From Prolixibacteraceae bacterium (GTDB taxonomy: Bacteria; Bacteroidota; Bacteroidia; Bacteroidales; Prolixibacteraceae), in assembly GCA_007116765.1 (NCBI GenBank), contig SKHV01000084.1, positions 1 through 29,911 of the forward strand: a stretch of DNA of 29,911 bases. Reading direction: 5' to 3'. The translations under genes were made by a program, and so were the position numbers. The first letter of the stretch is position 1, and the number at the start of each line of letters is the position of its first letter. Positions 9,161-17,128 of this stretch are shown one piece after another. The notes beneath the pieces are model-generated. The model had not been told where the DNA came from. It ran no database searches and worked only from the letters and a program-made list of their open reading frames with translations.

Positions 9161-9203
9161 TTTTCAATATTTTAAACAGAATGCAAAGTAAATAAAAATA
9201 ATT

Positions 9204-9243
9204 AAGACATTTTAGTCTTTTAAGGTGGTGTTATTCTTAAAGT
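9204..9243 (+). promoter_or_regulatory. Candidate operator before the OmpR-type regulator gene
   Basis: TTTTAAGGT at 9218-9226 is identical to both copies of the direct repeat before the efflux genes at 11377-11396. A degenerate copy, TCTTAAAGT (7 of 9), follows at 9235-9243. Just upstream and overlapping, AAGAC (9204-9208) and GTCTT (9215-9219) form an inverted repeat. The spacing here is not the 11-bp tandem seen downstream, so this may be a weaker autoregulatory site. It lies in the mnmA/regulator divergent gap. Confidence 0.38.
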
Positions 9244-9321
9244 ACCGAAAAAAAACAGAATGTTATTGTAAATCTATCAACTTATGTTTTAATTAGCATT
9301 CTTAAATGTCAAAGAGCAAAA

Positions 9322-10002
9322 ATGAAGGTGTTAATCATAGAAGACGATCCAACTTTGAGTCAAAACATTTGCGGTGCATTTGAATCTGAAGGAATAATTA
9401 CCGAAAAAGTATTTGATGGATTAATAGCTGAAAAACTTCTAAAAAAGAATAGCTATGATTGTATCGTTATGGATATTAACCTGCCCGGAAAGAACGGTTA
9501 TGATTTATGCCGTGAATTTCGGTTGGAAAATAAACATACGCCCGTATTGCTGCTGACTGCATTTGGTGACTTGGAGGATAAAATAAAAGGTTATGATTGC
9601 GGAGCCGATGATTATCTCACAAAGCCTTTTTACATGCGAGAACTCATTTTAAGGCTTAAGGCTCTTGTGAAAAGGACTAGTATATCGGTAAAGCCTCAGA
9701 ATGAAAATATTTCATTAAACGATATTACTATCAATAAATTATCTAAAAAAGTTTTCAGAAATGGAGTAGAAATTAAATTAACTCCCCGAGAATATCAAAT
9801 TCTTTTAATGCTGATGGAAAAGGGGGGAGATATTGTTTCTAAATCGGATTTGGTAAAAAGTATTTGGGGATATTCATTCGATGCCAATACAAATACAATT
9901 GAAGTGTATATAAACTTTTTAAGAAATAAAATTGATAAGCCTTTCCAAAAGCAGTCAATAAAAACAAAAGTAGGATATGGTTATTATCTTGACCTGGAAT
10001 GA
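9322..10002 (+). CDS. OmpR/PhoB-type response regulator of the efflux locus (CusR/CzcR-like)
   Basis: A 226-residue transcriptional regulator. The receiver domain (1-118) has the acidic pair Asp8/Asp9, phospho-acceptor Asp51 (VMDINLPG), Thr79 and Lys101 (LTKPF). The C-terminal winged helix (about 128-226) has LTPREYQILLMLM and the recognition region TIEVYINFLRNKID. The gene overlaps its kinase by 4 bases (ATGA), so the pair is translationally coupled. Position directly before a TolC/adaptor/HME-RND set indicates that it activates metal export, as CusR and CzcR do in Proteobacteria. The 11-bp-spaced TTTTAAGGT repeats at 11377-11396 are its likely binding site. Family is certain; the metal is not shown. 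Confidence 0.93.
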   Translation: MKVLIIEDDPTLSQNICGAFESEGIITEKVFDGLIAEKLLKKNSYDCIVMDINLPGKNGYDLCREFRLENKHTPVLLLTAFGDLEDKIKGYDCGADDYLTKPFYMRELILRLKALVKRTSISVKPQNENISLNDITINKLSKKVFRNGVEIKLTPREYQILLMLMEKGGDIVSKSDLVKSIWGYSFDANTNTIEVYINFLRNKIDKPFQKQSIKTKVGYGYYLDLE

Positions 10003-11366
10003 AAATAAGAAATAAAATACTCATATATTTTTCTACAACAGTAATTGCGCTTACAGCAGTTTCGTTTACAATAATTTATTTTCTTTTTTCCGATTACAGA
10101 GAAGAAGAATTCCTGCAACAGCAAAACGAAAGAATTATCACAACCTTGCAGTTACTTACCGAGCTAAAACAAGACGATGAAGACATACAAGAAACAATGG
10201 ATATTCTTACAATATATGATTTTTATGACGAAAAGCTGTTGATTTTTAATGAACAAAAAGAATCATTATATATTAGTAAAGAAGATATTCCTAATCCCGA
10301 TATTGAAAGTGTTTTAAGTAATTTATCGCCTCAAAACGAGTGGTTTAAAACCAAAGAGGGTAAGTATGATATTATTGGCACTCATACAATTAAGAAAGGA
10401 AAAAGCTATTATGCAATTAGTAAGGCTTATGATGATTTTGGCTTTACAAAAATGTTTTTCCTGAGAAATGCTTTAGCTGCAATTTTTTTGTTTATAGTTT
10501 TCACTGTAATTTTTGTTTCACAGGTTTTATCACGTAAAATATCAAAACCAATTACTACCTTAACCGAAAAGTTAAATAATTATGACCTTGGTGTTGAGTC
10601 GAATGAATTAATAATTGAAACCTCATCGTTTGAAATTAAGCAACTAACAGAACGCTTTAATGAGTTGTTGAAAAAAACAAACGAAGCCTTTGCTTTTCAA
10701 AAACACACAATTCATCACATTTCCCATCAGTTGAGAACCCCTATATCTGTTCTGGTTTCTGAACTTGAGCGAGTTAGTGCTTTGTCAGCAGCGAAAGAAA
10801 TAAAGCCTGAGATTGAAAAGCAAGCAATTAAAGCAAAATCATTAGGCAGCATTATCAATGCTTTACTTCAAATATCAAAAATTGAATCAGGGCAACAAAT
10901 TAAAGTACAGCCCTTACGGATTGATGAAATGTTTTTTGATGTAATTGAAGAATTTAACTCCATATTTCCTGACTTTCATTTTGAAGTGAATTATACGCCG
11001 GATGAAGTGTTTGAAAACAGGCTTCTAATAAATGTAAATCAAGTTCTTATTCGTCAGGTAGTTCAAAACTTACTTGAAAACTGTGTGTCATACAGTAACA
11101 ATTCAAAAGCGTCAATTATATTTGATTGTTCCGACCGGAGTACTTTAAAAATTCAAATTTATAATGCCGGTAATCCGATTTCGGCCGAAGAAGAAAGTTT
11201 ACTTTTCAACCATTTTTTCAGAGGTAAGAATAGTAAAAGAAAGATAGGATTTGGTCTTGGTCTGGTTTTAGCAAAAAAAATTCTAGAACTTAACTCTGCA
11301 ACAATTGCATACGATAATCCTTCGGGCAATGTCAATTTATTTGAGATTTGCTTCCCATTAAGTTAA
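9999..11366 (+). CDS. Membrane sensor histidine kinase of the efflux locus
   Basis: A 455-residue kinase with membrane segments at about 8-30 and 157-177 around a 125-residue periplasmic sensor region, then HAMP, HisKA and HATPase_c. Phospho-acceptor is His243 in ISHQLRTPIS. N box (QNLLENCVSYSN) is near 357. The G1 box reads YNAGNPIS rather than the usual DxGxG, a variant seen in other sensor kinases. G2 is GFGLGLVLAKK. The sensor region has no obvious His- or Met-rich metal cluster, so the metal cannot be read from it. Overlap of 4 bases with the regulator gene makes the partnership clear. It lies 73 bp upstream of the efflux genes, and the operator repeats sit in that gap. Confidence 0.93.
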   Translation: MKIRNKILIYFSTTVIALTAVSFTIIYFLFSDYREEEFLQQQNERIITTLQLLTELKQDDEDIQETMDILTIYDFYDEKLLIFNEQKESLYISKEDIPNPDIESVLSNLSPQNEWFKTKEGKYDIIGTHTIKKGKSYYAISKAYDDFGFTKMFFLRNALAAIFLFIVFTVIFVSQVLSRKISKPITTLTEKLNNYDLGVESNELIIETSSFEIKQLTERFNELLKKTNEAFAFQKHTIHHISHQLRTPISVLVSELERVSALSAAKEIKPEIEKQAIKAKSLGSIINALLQISKIESGQQIKVQPLRIDEMFFDVIEEFNSIFPDFHFEVNYTPDEVFENRLLINVNQVLIRQVVQNLLENCVSYSNNSKASIIFDCSDRSTLKIQIYNAGNPISAEEESLLFNHFFRGKNSKRKIGFGLGLVLAKKILELNSATIAYDNPSGNVNLFEICFPLS

Positions 11367-11376
11367 TTTTTATCCG

Positions 11377-11396
11377 TTTTAAGGTTATTTTAAGGT
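11377..11396 (+). promoter_or_regulatory. 11-bp-phased direct repeat operator before the efflux genes
   Basis: TTTTAAGGT occurs at 11377-11385 and again at 11388-11396, identical 9-mers with a start-to-start spacing of 11 bp (one helical turn). That is the tandem half-site layout bound by OmpR/PhoB-family dimers. Ten bases downstream, GATTTTTG (11406-11413) matches the Bacteroidota -7 box TAnnTTTG at all but its first base. No TTG -33 box is found at the expected distance, and the repeats occupy that place. This suggests activation by the adjacent regulator. A third copy of the 9-mer is at 9218. Confidence 0.6.
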
Positions 11397-11439
11397 CTAT
11401 ATCCTGATTTTTGCATTTCATTTTTCAAAGCAAATAATA

Positions 11440-12717
11440 ATGGATATAATTAAGTTGATAAAACTAATTCTGATTTTTCTTTTGTTTTGTAACACTGCAA
11501 AGTCGCAGGATACACTAAAAATTAGCATAGGGCAATGTGAAGCTATTTTCTTGCAAGAAAATTTATTGCTAATGGCTGAGCGACTCAATATTGATGCCAG
11601 CGAAGCTCTTATTCGCCAGGCACGTTTGTGGGATAATCCTGAAATAACTTTGGAGCATCAAATTATTAACCGTAATGAAGCTGGCTTTTTGGGTTTTACC
11701 CCAACCGATAATACAATTTTTGAGATAGAACAGCTTATTCGAATTGGTGGTAAACGCAGTAATATGATACGCCTGCTTGAGCTGGAAAAAGTACAGGCAG
11801 AATACCGCTTTGATTTATTACTACGTGAATTTAAGCGTGCATTGCGAGAGACTTATTTCAGTCTGGCATATCTAAACAGAATAGAAAATCTTTATAAAGA
11901 ACAAATAGATGCCTTGGATAATATTTTGCTGAGCTTTTCAGAGCAGTATGAACGTGGAAACATTTCGAGAATTGAAGTAATGAGAATACACAGTTTATTG
12001 TTAGAATTGGAAGAAGAGTACAGCATAGTTTTAAGCAAAAGGCAAGAAGCCCAAAATACGATGAAGGTACTTTTGCAAATGGACAATCAAATACCTTTAC
12101 CCGTGTTGCCTGATTATGTAGAACCGGCAATAATGTCTGTAACAGAATCGGAAATTAATAATTTGCTTAGCGTTGCAATTAAATCGAGATCGGATTTGAT
12201 GGCTATGCACGCTTCTACTGATGCTGCACATCAAATGTTGAAGCTGGAACACACAAGTGCGATTCCCGATTTAACAGTAGGGCTTGTTTATGACCGCTTA
12301 GACGGTCCTGTGGATAATTATTTCGGTTTAAGTTTTAGCTTGCCTTTACCTTTGTGGAATAGAAATCAGGGGAACATTCAAGTTGCCCGCTATCAAATTG
12401 AACAAAAAGAATTGATGCTTAAAGAAAAGGAGCAACGAATTCGGATGGAAGTTGCTGAATCGGTGCAGCGTTATAACCGGGCCTTGCATCTGCTTGAGCG
12501 ATTGGATGGTTCCTTTGAAGAAGACTTTTCAAATATTATAGATGTTTTGCATAAACAATACTTGAATGGCGATATCAGGCTTATCGAGTTTGTTGATTTT
12601 TATGCATCGTTCAGAGAAGGTATAAAGCGCAATATTAATATTCAGAAAGAATATTTAAACGCAGCAGAAGAATTAAATTTTACAATTGGACAAGATATTA
12701 TTCAGTTTAACTTCTAA
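11440..12717 (+). CDS. TolC-family outer-membrane efflux protein (CusC/CzcC-like)
   Basis: A 425-residue outer-membrane channel of a tripartite efflux pump. It has a signal peptide (about 1-22, ending near TAKSQ) and two outer-membrane-efflux repeats rich in long helices. Each repeat has the typical pattern (EALIRQARLWDNPEITLE early; GLSFSLPLPLWNRNQGNI in the second half). ISRIEVMR and the C-terminal LIEFVDFYASFREG are typical CzcC-type signatures. It is the first gene of the export set, starts 44 bp after the operator repeats, and is followed by the adaptor 10 bp after its stop. It forms the exit duct for the RND pump. Confidence 0.93.
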   Translation: MDIIKLIKLILIFLLFCNTAKSQDTLKISIGQCEAIFLQENLLLMAERLNIDASEALIRQARLWDNPEITLEHQIINRNEAGFLGFTPTDNTIFEIEQLIRIGGKRSNMIRLLELEKVQAEYRFDLLLREFKRALRETYFSLAYLNRIENLYKEQIDALDNILLSFSEQYERGNISRIEVMRIHSLLLELEEEYSIVLSKRQEAQNTMKVLLQMDNQIPLPVLPDYVEPAIMSVTESEINNLLSVAIKSRSDLMAMHASTDAAHQMLKLEHTSAIPDLTVGLVYDRLDGPVDNYFGLSFSLPLPLWNRNQGNIQVARYQIEQKELMLKEKEQRIRMEVAESVQRYNRALHLLERLDGSFEEDFSNIIDVLHKQYLNGDIRLIEFVDFYASFREGIKRNINIQKEYLNAAEELNFTIGQDIIQFNF

Positions 12718-12727
12718 TAACTATTCT

Positions 12728-13843
12728 ATGTTAGAAAAATATAAATTATTTATTATTTCCGTTTTATTAATGGCTAGTGTGCTTTTCTTTTCATGTTCGG
12801 GTGAAGAACTTGAGACTGAGAATAAAAAAACTTCCTATTGCCTGCCTGAGTCGATGGCAGAAAAAATAGAAATTGAAGTAGCCCATAATGCAGAAGCATA
12901 TCGAATATTGAATTTGCCGGGACAAATAACAGTAAATAAAGATAAGGTTTATCGATTGTATCCGGCAGCCGGAGGTGTTATTTCGGAGGTGCATGTAAGA
13001 ATGGGAGATGAAGTTAAAAAAGGACAAGCTTTGGCAACCATACAAAGTCCCGATATAGCAGCATTTAAGCGAGATAAATTATCGGCTGAATCATACAAGT
13101 CCATCTCAAAACGTAATCTTGAAATGGCTGAGTCTCTACATGATGTAGGGGTATATTCGCAGCGAGATTTAAAAAAGGCAAAAAGCACCTTTGAAGGAGC
13201 TGTTTCAGAGCTGAACCGTTTAAGAGAACTCCAAAAAGTTCTTGGATTGATTGATAATCAGACTAACTATACGATTAGAGCACCAGAGGCAGGTATTGTT
13301 GTTGAAAGGAATATCAACCCGGGTATGACTTTGAGATCGGATGATGAACATGTATTTACCATTTCAGATTTAAGAGACGTTTGGGTTATTGCCAATGTAG
13401 CTGAAAGTGACATTTCTAATGTGAATGAAAAAGATACTGTTACCATTTCTACTATGGCTTACCCAAATAAAAAAATTAGCGGAGAAATAGTTCGTTTGTC
13501 TAATGCCGTAAACCCCGAAAGCAGAACAATGGAGGCGATTGTTGAGCTGATGAACACAGATTATTTACTCAAACCGGGTATGTTTGCCAATGTTTTTATG
13601 AAAGTTAACACTTCGGGTATTTATCCTGCCATTAATAGCAATGCTTTAATTTTTGATAACAACAGATATTATGTAGTGGTTTACAGTTCAAACTGCGACT
13701 TAGAAGTTCGGGAAGTTGAAGTAAGCAGCCAAAATGGAGAAAAAGCATTCATACGTTCGGGCATTGAAGCAGGCGAGAAAATTGTTTATAACCAACATTT
13801 GTTGATTTATAATGAATTAAATATGCAAAAGGCAAGAAGATGA
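12728..13843 (+). CDS. RND efflux periplasmic adaptor lipoprotein (CusB/CzcB-like)
   Basis: A 371-residue membrane-fusion protein. The ATG at 12728 is preferred because it begins a lipoprotein signal peptide ending at Cys23 (VLFFSC). A start at 12686 would add 14 residues and overlap the TolC-type gene. The barrel-sandwich halves are visible (GGVISEVHVRMGDEVKKGQ, then IRAPEAGIVVERNINPGM) around a helical hairpin (about 95-170), followed by beta-barrel and membrane-proximal domains. There is no His-rich tail or separate metallochaperone domain. It bridges the inner-membrane pump and outer-membrane channel and may present metal to the pump. The pump gene follows 51 bp downstream. Confidence 0.92.
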   Translation: MLEKYKLFIISVLLMASVLFFSCSGEELETENKKTSYCLPESMAEKIEIEVAHNAEAYRILNLPGQITVNKDKVYRLYPAAGGVISEVHVRMGDEVKKGQALATIQSPDIAAFKRDKLSAESYKSISKRNLEMAESLHDVGVYSQRDLKKAKSTFEGAVSELNRLRELQKVLGLIDNQTNYTIRAPEAGIVVERNINPGMTLRSDDEHVFTISDLRDVWVIANVAESDISNVNEKDTVTISTMAYPNKKISGEIVRLSNAVNPESRTMEAIVELMNTDYLLKPGMFANVFMKVNTSGIYPAINSNALIFDNNRYYVVVYSSNCDLEVREVEVSSQNGEKAFIRSGIEAGEKIVYNQHLLIYNELNMQKARR

Positions 13844-13894
13844 TTTGGCAGGATATTTAATTTCTTATTTGCCGAGTTTTAAAAAATAATTAAT

Positions 13895-16800
13895 ATGAAT
13901 TGGATTAATAGAATTATAGAATTCTCAGTACGAGAGCGCGTATTGATCATCATTATATCGTTTGTTTTATTTCTGTCTGGTCTTTATGCTTTTACGCGGT
14001 TAAATATAGAGGCTTATCCCGACCCATCTGCCCCGTTAATCGAGGTCATTGCCCAAAATCCGGGTTGGTCGGCCGAGGAAATGGAGCGCCAAATTACAGT
14101 ACCCCTCGAAATAGAATTGAATGGTATTCCCGGTATTGATGTAATTCGTTCCATTTCACTTTTCGGTTTGAGTAATGTAAAAGTATATTTTGAGTGGGGA
14201 ACAAACTATGATGCAGCACGTCAGGAAGTTTTAAACCGTCTGCAAATGGTTGATTTGCCCGAAGGTGTTAATCCTGAGCTTTCTCCCTGGTCTGCATTAG
14301 GGGAAATATATCGTTATCAGCTGGTTGGCGAAGGATACAGTGTCATGGAGCTTAAAGAAGCTCAGGATTGGATATTGGAAAGACAATTCAGGCAAGTTCC
14401 GGGAATAATAGACGTAGTTGGATTTGGAGGATCAACAAAAGAGTTTCATATAGATATTGATCCGAACAAACTAATTGCCTACGGCATAACCATTGCCGAT
14501 GTTATGGATGCATTAGAAAAAAGTAATTCTAATGTTGGAGGAAATTATCTGAATATTGGAGAGCAAAGCTATAACGTGAGGGGCGTAGGTTTATTCAGAA
14601 ACCTTGACGATATCGCCAATGTTATGGTGTCTGAATTTAATGGTATTCCGGTGTATGTGAAACAGCTTGGAGAGGTAAATATTGGCAATAAAGTTCCATT
14701 AGGTAAAGTAGGCAAAGACAATAACCCTGATGTTGTTACTGGTATTGTAAATATGCATCGCGGACAACGAACTCTTCCGACACTCGAAAGAGTCAGGGAT
14801 AAGGTAGATGAAATAAATGCCGGGGGTATATTGCCTGATGGGATGAAGATAGAACCCTATTACGATAGAACAGATCTTGTTAATGTAACAACCTCAACGG
14901 TTCAGAATGTTTTAATTGCAGGTATGGTACTGGTTGGCTTTGTTATGATTGCTTTTTTGGGTAATTTCAGAGCAGCTCTTGTTGTGTCAATATCTATACC
15001 GCTGGCTCTTCTAACTACTTTCATCATAATGGTAATAAGAGGCGATTCTGCCAATCTTATTTCAATGGGTGCTCTGGATCTTGGTATTCTTGTTGATGCA
15101 TGTGTTATTATTATCGAAAATATTCACAGGAAACTTTCAGAAAAAAGCTTTGATAAAACACACGATATTAAGAAAACCATTATTGAAGCAGGTAAACAAG
15201 TTTCTGGTTCAATTTTTATTTCAATGGTAATTATAATTGCTGCATTTATTCCGCTATTCACTATGCAGGGTGTCGAGGGGCGAATATTCGGGCCATTGGC
15301 AATTACCTATGGAATAGCTCTTGCCGCAGCTCTTTTCCTGTCATTAACCTATGCACCTGCCTTAGCTTCTTGGCTGTTTAAAGGTAAAACTCAACAAAAA
15401 GAAACATTTCTTGTGCGTTGGTTAAATCGAATGTTTTCACCAATAATTGAGAGATGCATAAAATGGCCAAAAACAGTATTGCTTTCCGGAATTCTTGTGT
15501 TGGCAATTATAGTATCCACAATTCCGTTTATAGGAGGTGAATTTATGCCCAGCCTTGAAGAGGGAAATATGTGGATACGCGGAACTATGCCTAATAGTAT
15601 TTCTTTTAATAAAGCAGAAGAAATGACCGATGAGATGAGGTCGATTATTTTGGAGTACCCTGAGGTTAATACTGTAGTTAGTCAGCTTGGCCAGAACGAT
15701 GAAGGCACCGAAGCTATTAGCTGGTTTAATGTAGATATGTTTGTTGATCTGAAACCCGAAAGAGAATGGCGTAGTGGGCTCGATAAAGAATTACTAATAA
15801 AAGAAATGCAACACAGCTTATCTCAAATAAGTGGAGTATCATTCAGTTTTTCTCAGAATATTCAGGACAACGTGGAGGAAGCAATGGCGGGTGTGCGCGG
15901 AGAAAACGTAGTGAAAATATTTGGAGATGATTTAGTAACACTTGAACGATTAGCTTTTGAAATTGAAGATGCAATGCGTCCTGTTGAAGGTGTAACTGAT
16001 TTATCTGTTTACACAAACCTTGGGCAACCAAACTTGCTGGTTCAAATAGACCGAAAAAGGGCAGCCCGTTATGGCGTTTTAGCCGATGATGTAAATAAAA
16101 TAGTTCAGGCTGCAATAGGAGGGGAGTCTGTTACTCAGTTAATTGACAGAGACAGGCGTTTCGATGTAAAAGTTCGCTTGTTGCCCGAATACCGAAACAC
16201 AAAAAAGGCCATTGAGAACATTCCAATTCGCAGTGGCATGGGCTATATTCCTTTGAAAGAAGTGGCTGATGTAATTGTTCAATCAGGTGCATCGTTCATT
16301 TACCGGGAGTCTAATGCACGTTATATTCCTATTGCTTTTAGCGTGCGTGGCAGAGACTTGCAAAGCACTATATCGGATGCAGAAAGCCGTATATTGAAAA
16401 ATGTAGCACTCCCTTCGGGATACAGATTAGAATGGGCCGGTGAGTTTCAGCAATTAAAAGAGGCACTCGACCGATTAAAGATAGTAGTGCCACTTACCCT
16501 TTTACTTATATTATTACTTTTATATGGGAATTTTAAAAATGCAACCGATCCTTTAATTGTTTTGGCTTCGGTACCCTTTGCACTCATTGGCGGCATATTA
16601 GCATTATTAATTACCGGTACCGATTTAAGTATATCGGCAACAGTTGGATTTATATGTGTTTTAGGAGCTGTTGTTCTTAATGGTGTTATACTTGTTGGGT
16701 TTATTAATAGCCTAAGAACGGAAGGGTTAACTCTTTATAGAGCAGTAGTGGAAGGTTCTAAACTTCGTTTGAGAGCTGTAATGCTGGTATATATTTCAAC

Positions 16801-16999
16801 CGGTATTGGTTTATTACCGGCAGCAGTTGCTGCCGGAATTGGCTCCGAAATACAAAAACCTTTGGCTCAGGTGGTTGTGGGTAGCATGCTTACTGCTCCG
16901 CTTGCTACACTTATCATTTTACCTGTTTTGTATTTGTTGGTATATAGGTGGAAGAATAATGGCTTGCTGGGCTTATCTTTCAGAAATGTAAATTTTTAA
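13895..16999 (+). CDS. Heavy-metal efflux RND transporter (HME family, CzcA/CusA-like)
   Basis: A 1034-residue inner-membrane proton-driven pump of full family length. Twelve membrane segments are arranged as 1 + 5 + 1 + 5 around two large periplasmic loops. The TM4 segment reads GALDLGILVD followed by ACVIIIENIH, placing Asp395, Asp401 and Glu408 with the spacing of the CzcA D-E-D proton/metal relay. E. coli CusA has Ala at the first position, so this TM4 pattern fits divalent-cation pumps (Zn, Co, Cd, Ni) better than Cu/Ag pumps. Phe of the usual DFG is Leu here. MAGVRGENVVKIFGDD is the periplasmic HME signature. It completes the tripartite pump encoded upstream. The exact substrate is not provable from sequence. 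Confidence 0.93.
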   Translation: MNWINRIIEFSVRERVLIIIISFVLFLSGLYAFTRLNIEAYPDPSAPLIEVIAQNPGWSAEEMERQITVPLEIELNGIPGIDVIRSISLFGLSNVKVYFEWGTNYDAARQEVLNRLQMVDLPEGVNPELSPWSALGEIYRYQLVGEGYSVMELKEAQDWILERQFRQVPGIIDVVGFGGSTKEFHIDIDPNKLIAYGITIADVMDALEKSNSNVGGNYLNIGEQSYNVRGVGLFRNLDDIANVMVSEFNGIPVYVKQLGEVNIGNKVPLGKVGKDNNPDVVTGIVNMHRGQRTLPTLERVRDKVDEINAGGILPDGMKIEPYYDRTDLVNVTTSTVQNVLIAGMVLVGFVMIAFLGNFRAALVVSISIPLALLTTFIIMVIRGDSANLISMGALDLGILVDACVIIIENIHRKLSEKSFDKTHDIKKTIIEAGKQVSGSIFISMVIIIAAFIPLFTMQGVEGRIFGPLAITYGIALAAALFLSLTYAPALASWLFKGKTQQKETFLVRWLNRMFSPIIERCIKWPKTVLLSGILVLAIIVSTIPFIGGEFMPSLEEGNMWIRGTMPNSISFNKAEEMTDEMRSIILEYPEVNTVVSQLGQNDEGTEAISWFNVDMFVDLKPEREWRSGLDKELLIKEMQHSLSQISGVSFSFSQNIQDNVEEAMAGVRGENVVKIFGDDLVTLERLAFEIEDAMRPVEGVTDLSVYTNLGQPNLLVQIDRKRAARYGVLADDVNKIVQAAIGGESVTQLIDRDRRFDVKVRLLPEYRNTKKAIENIPIRSGMGYIPLKEVADVIVQSGASFIYRESNARYIPIAFSVRGRDLQSTISDAESRILKNVALPSGYRLEWAGEFQQLKEALDRLKIVVPLTLLLILLLLYGNFKNATDPLIVLASVPFALIGGILALLITGTDLSISATVGFICVLGAVVLNGVILVGFINSLRTEGLTLYRAVVEGSKLRLRAVMLVYISTGIGLLPAAVAAGIGSEIQKPLAQVVVGSMLTAPLATLIILPVLYLLVYRWKNNGLLGLSFRNVNF

Positions 17000-17018
17000 T
17001 CAACGGGTATTTAATCAT

Positions 17019-17034
17019 CAGTAATTCAGTAATT
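17019..17034. repeat. Tandem CAGTAATT x2 inside a short inverted repeat
   Basis: Two adjacent copies of an 8-mer (17019-17026 and 17027-17034), flanked by TAATCA (17012-17017) and TGATTA (17035-17040), 20 bp past the pump stop codon. It could form a weak hairpin at the end of the efflux transcript, but no U-run follows, so it is not called a terminator. Confidence 0.3.
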
Positions 17035-17080
17035 TGATTATTGTTGTGAAAAATATAAAAATTAAATCATTAATACTCCC

Positions 17081-17113
17081 TTTGTGCAATGTGGCTTCTT
17101 TTGACTATTTTTG
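17081..17113 (+). promoter_or_regulatory. Bacteroidota-type promoter for the DEAD-box helicase
   Basis: TTTG (17081-17084) and TATTTTTG (17106-17113) match the -33 and -7 boxes (TTG, TAnnTTTG) with a 21-bp spacer, inside the accepted 17-23 range. The helicase ATG is 15 bp after the -7 box, implying a very short leader. Both boxes lie in a 9-bp direct repeat TTTGTGCAA (17081-17089 and 17110-17118). Confidence 0.55.
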
Positions 17114-17128
17114 TGCAAAATTAGAAAA

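Noticed and set aside
9161..9321. TATGTTTT (9283-9290) as the regulator's -7 promoter box
   Set aside because: One mismatch to TAnnTTTG and no TTG box 17-23 bp upstream, so it is not reported as a promoter.
12686..12727. Longer start for the RND adaptor overlapping the TolC-type gene
   Set aside because: The internal ATG at 12728 gives a proper lipoprotein signal; the extra 14 residues are translated from the end of the upstream gene.
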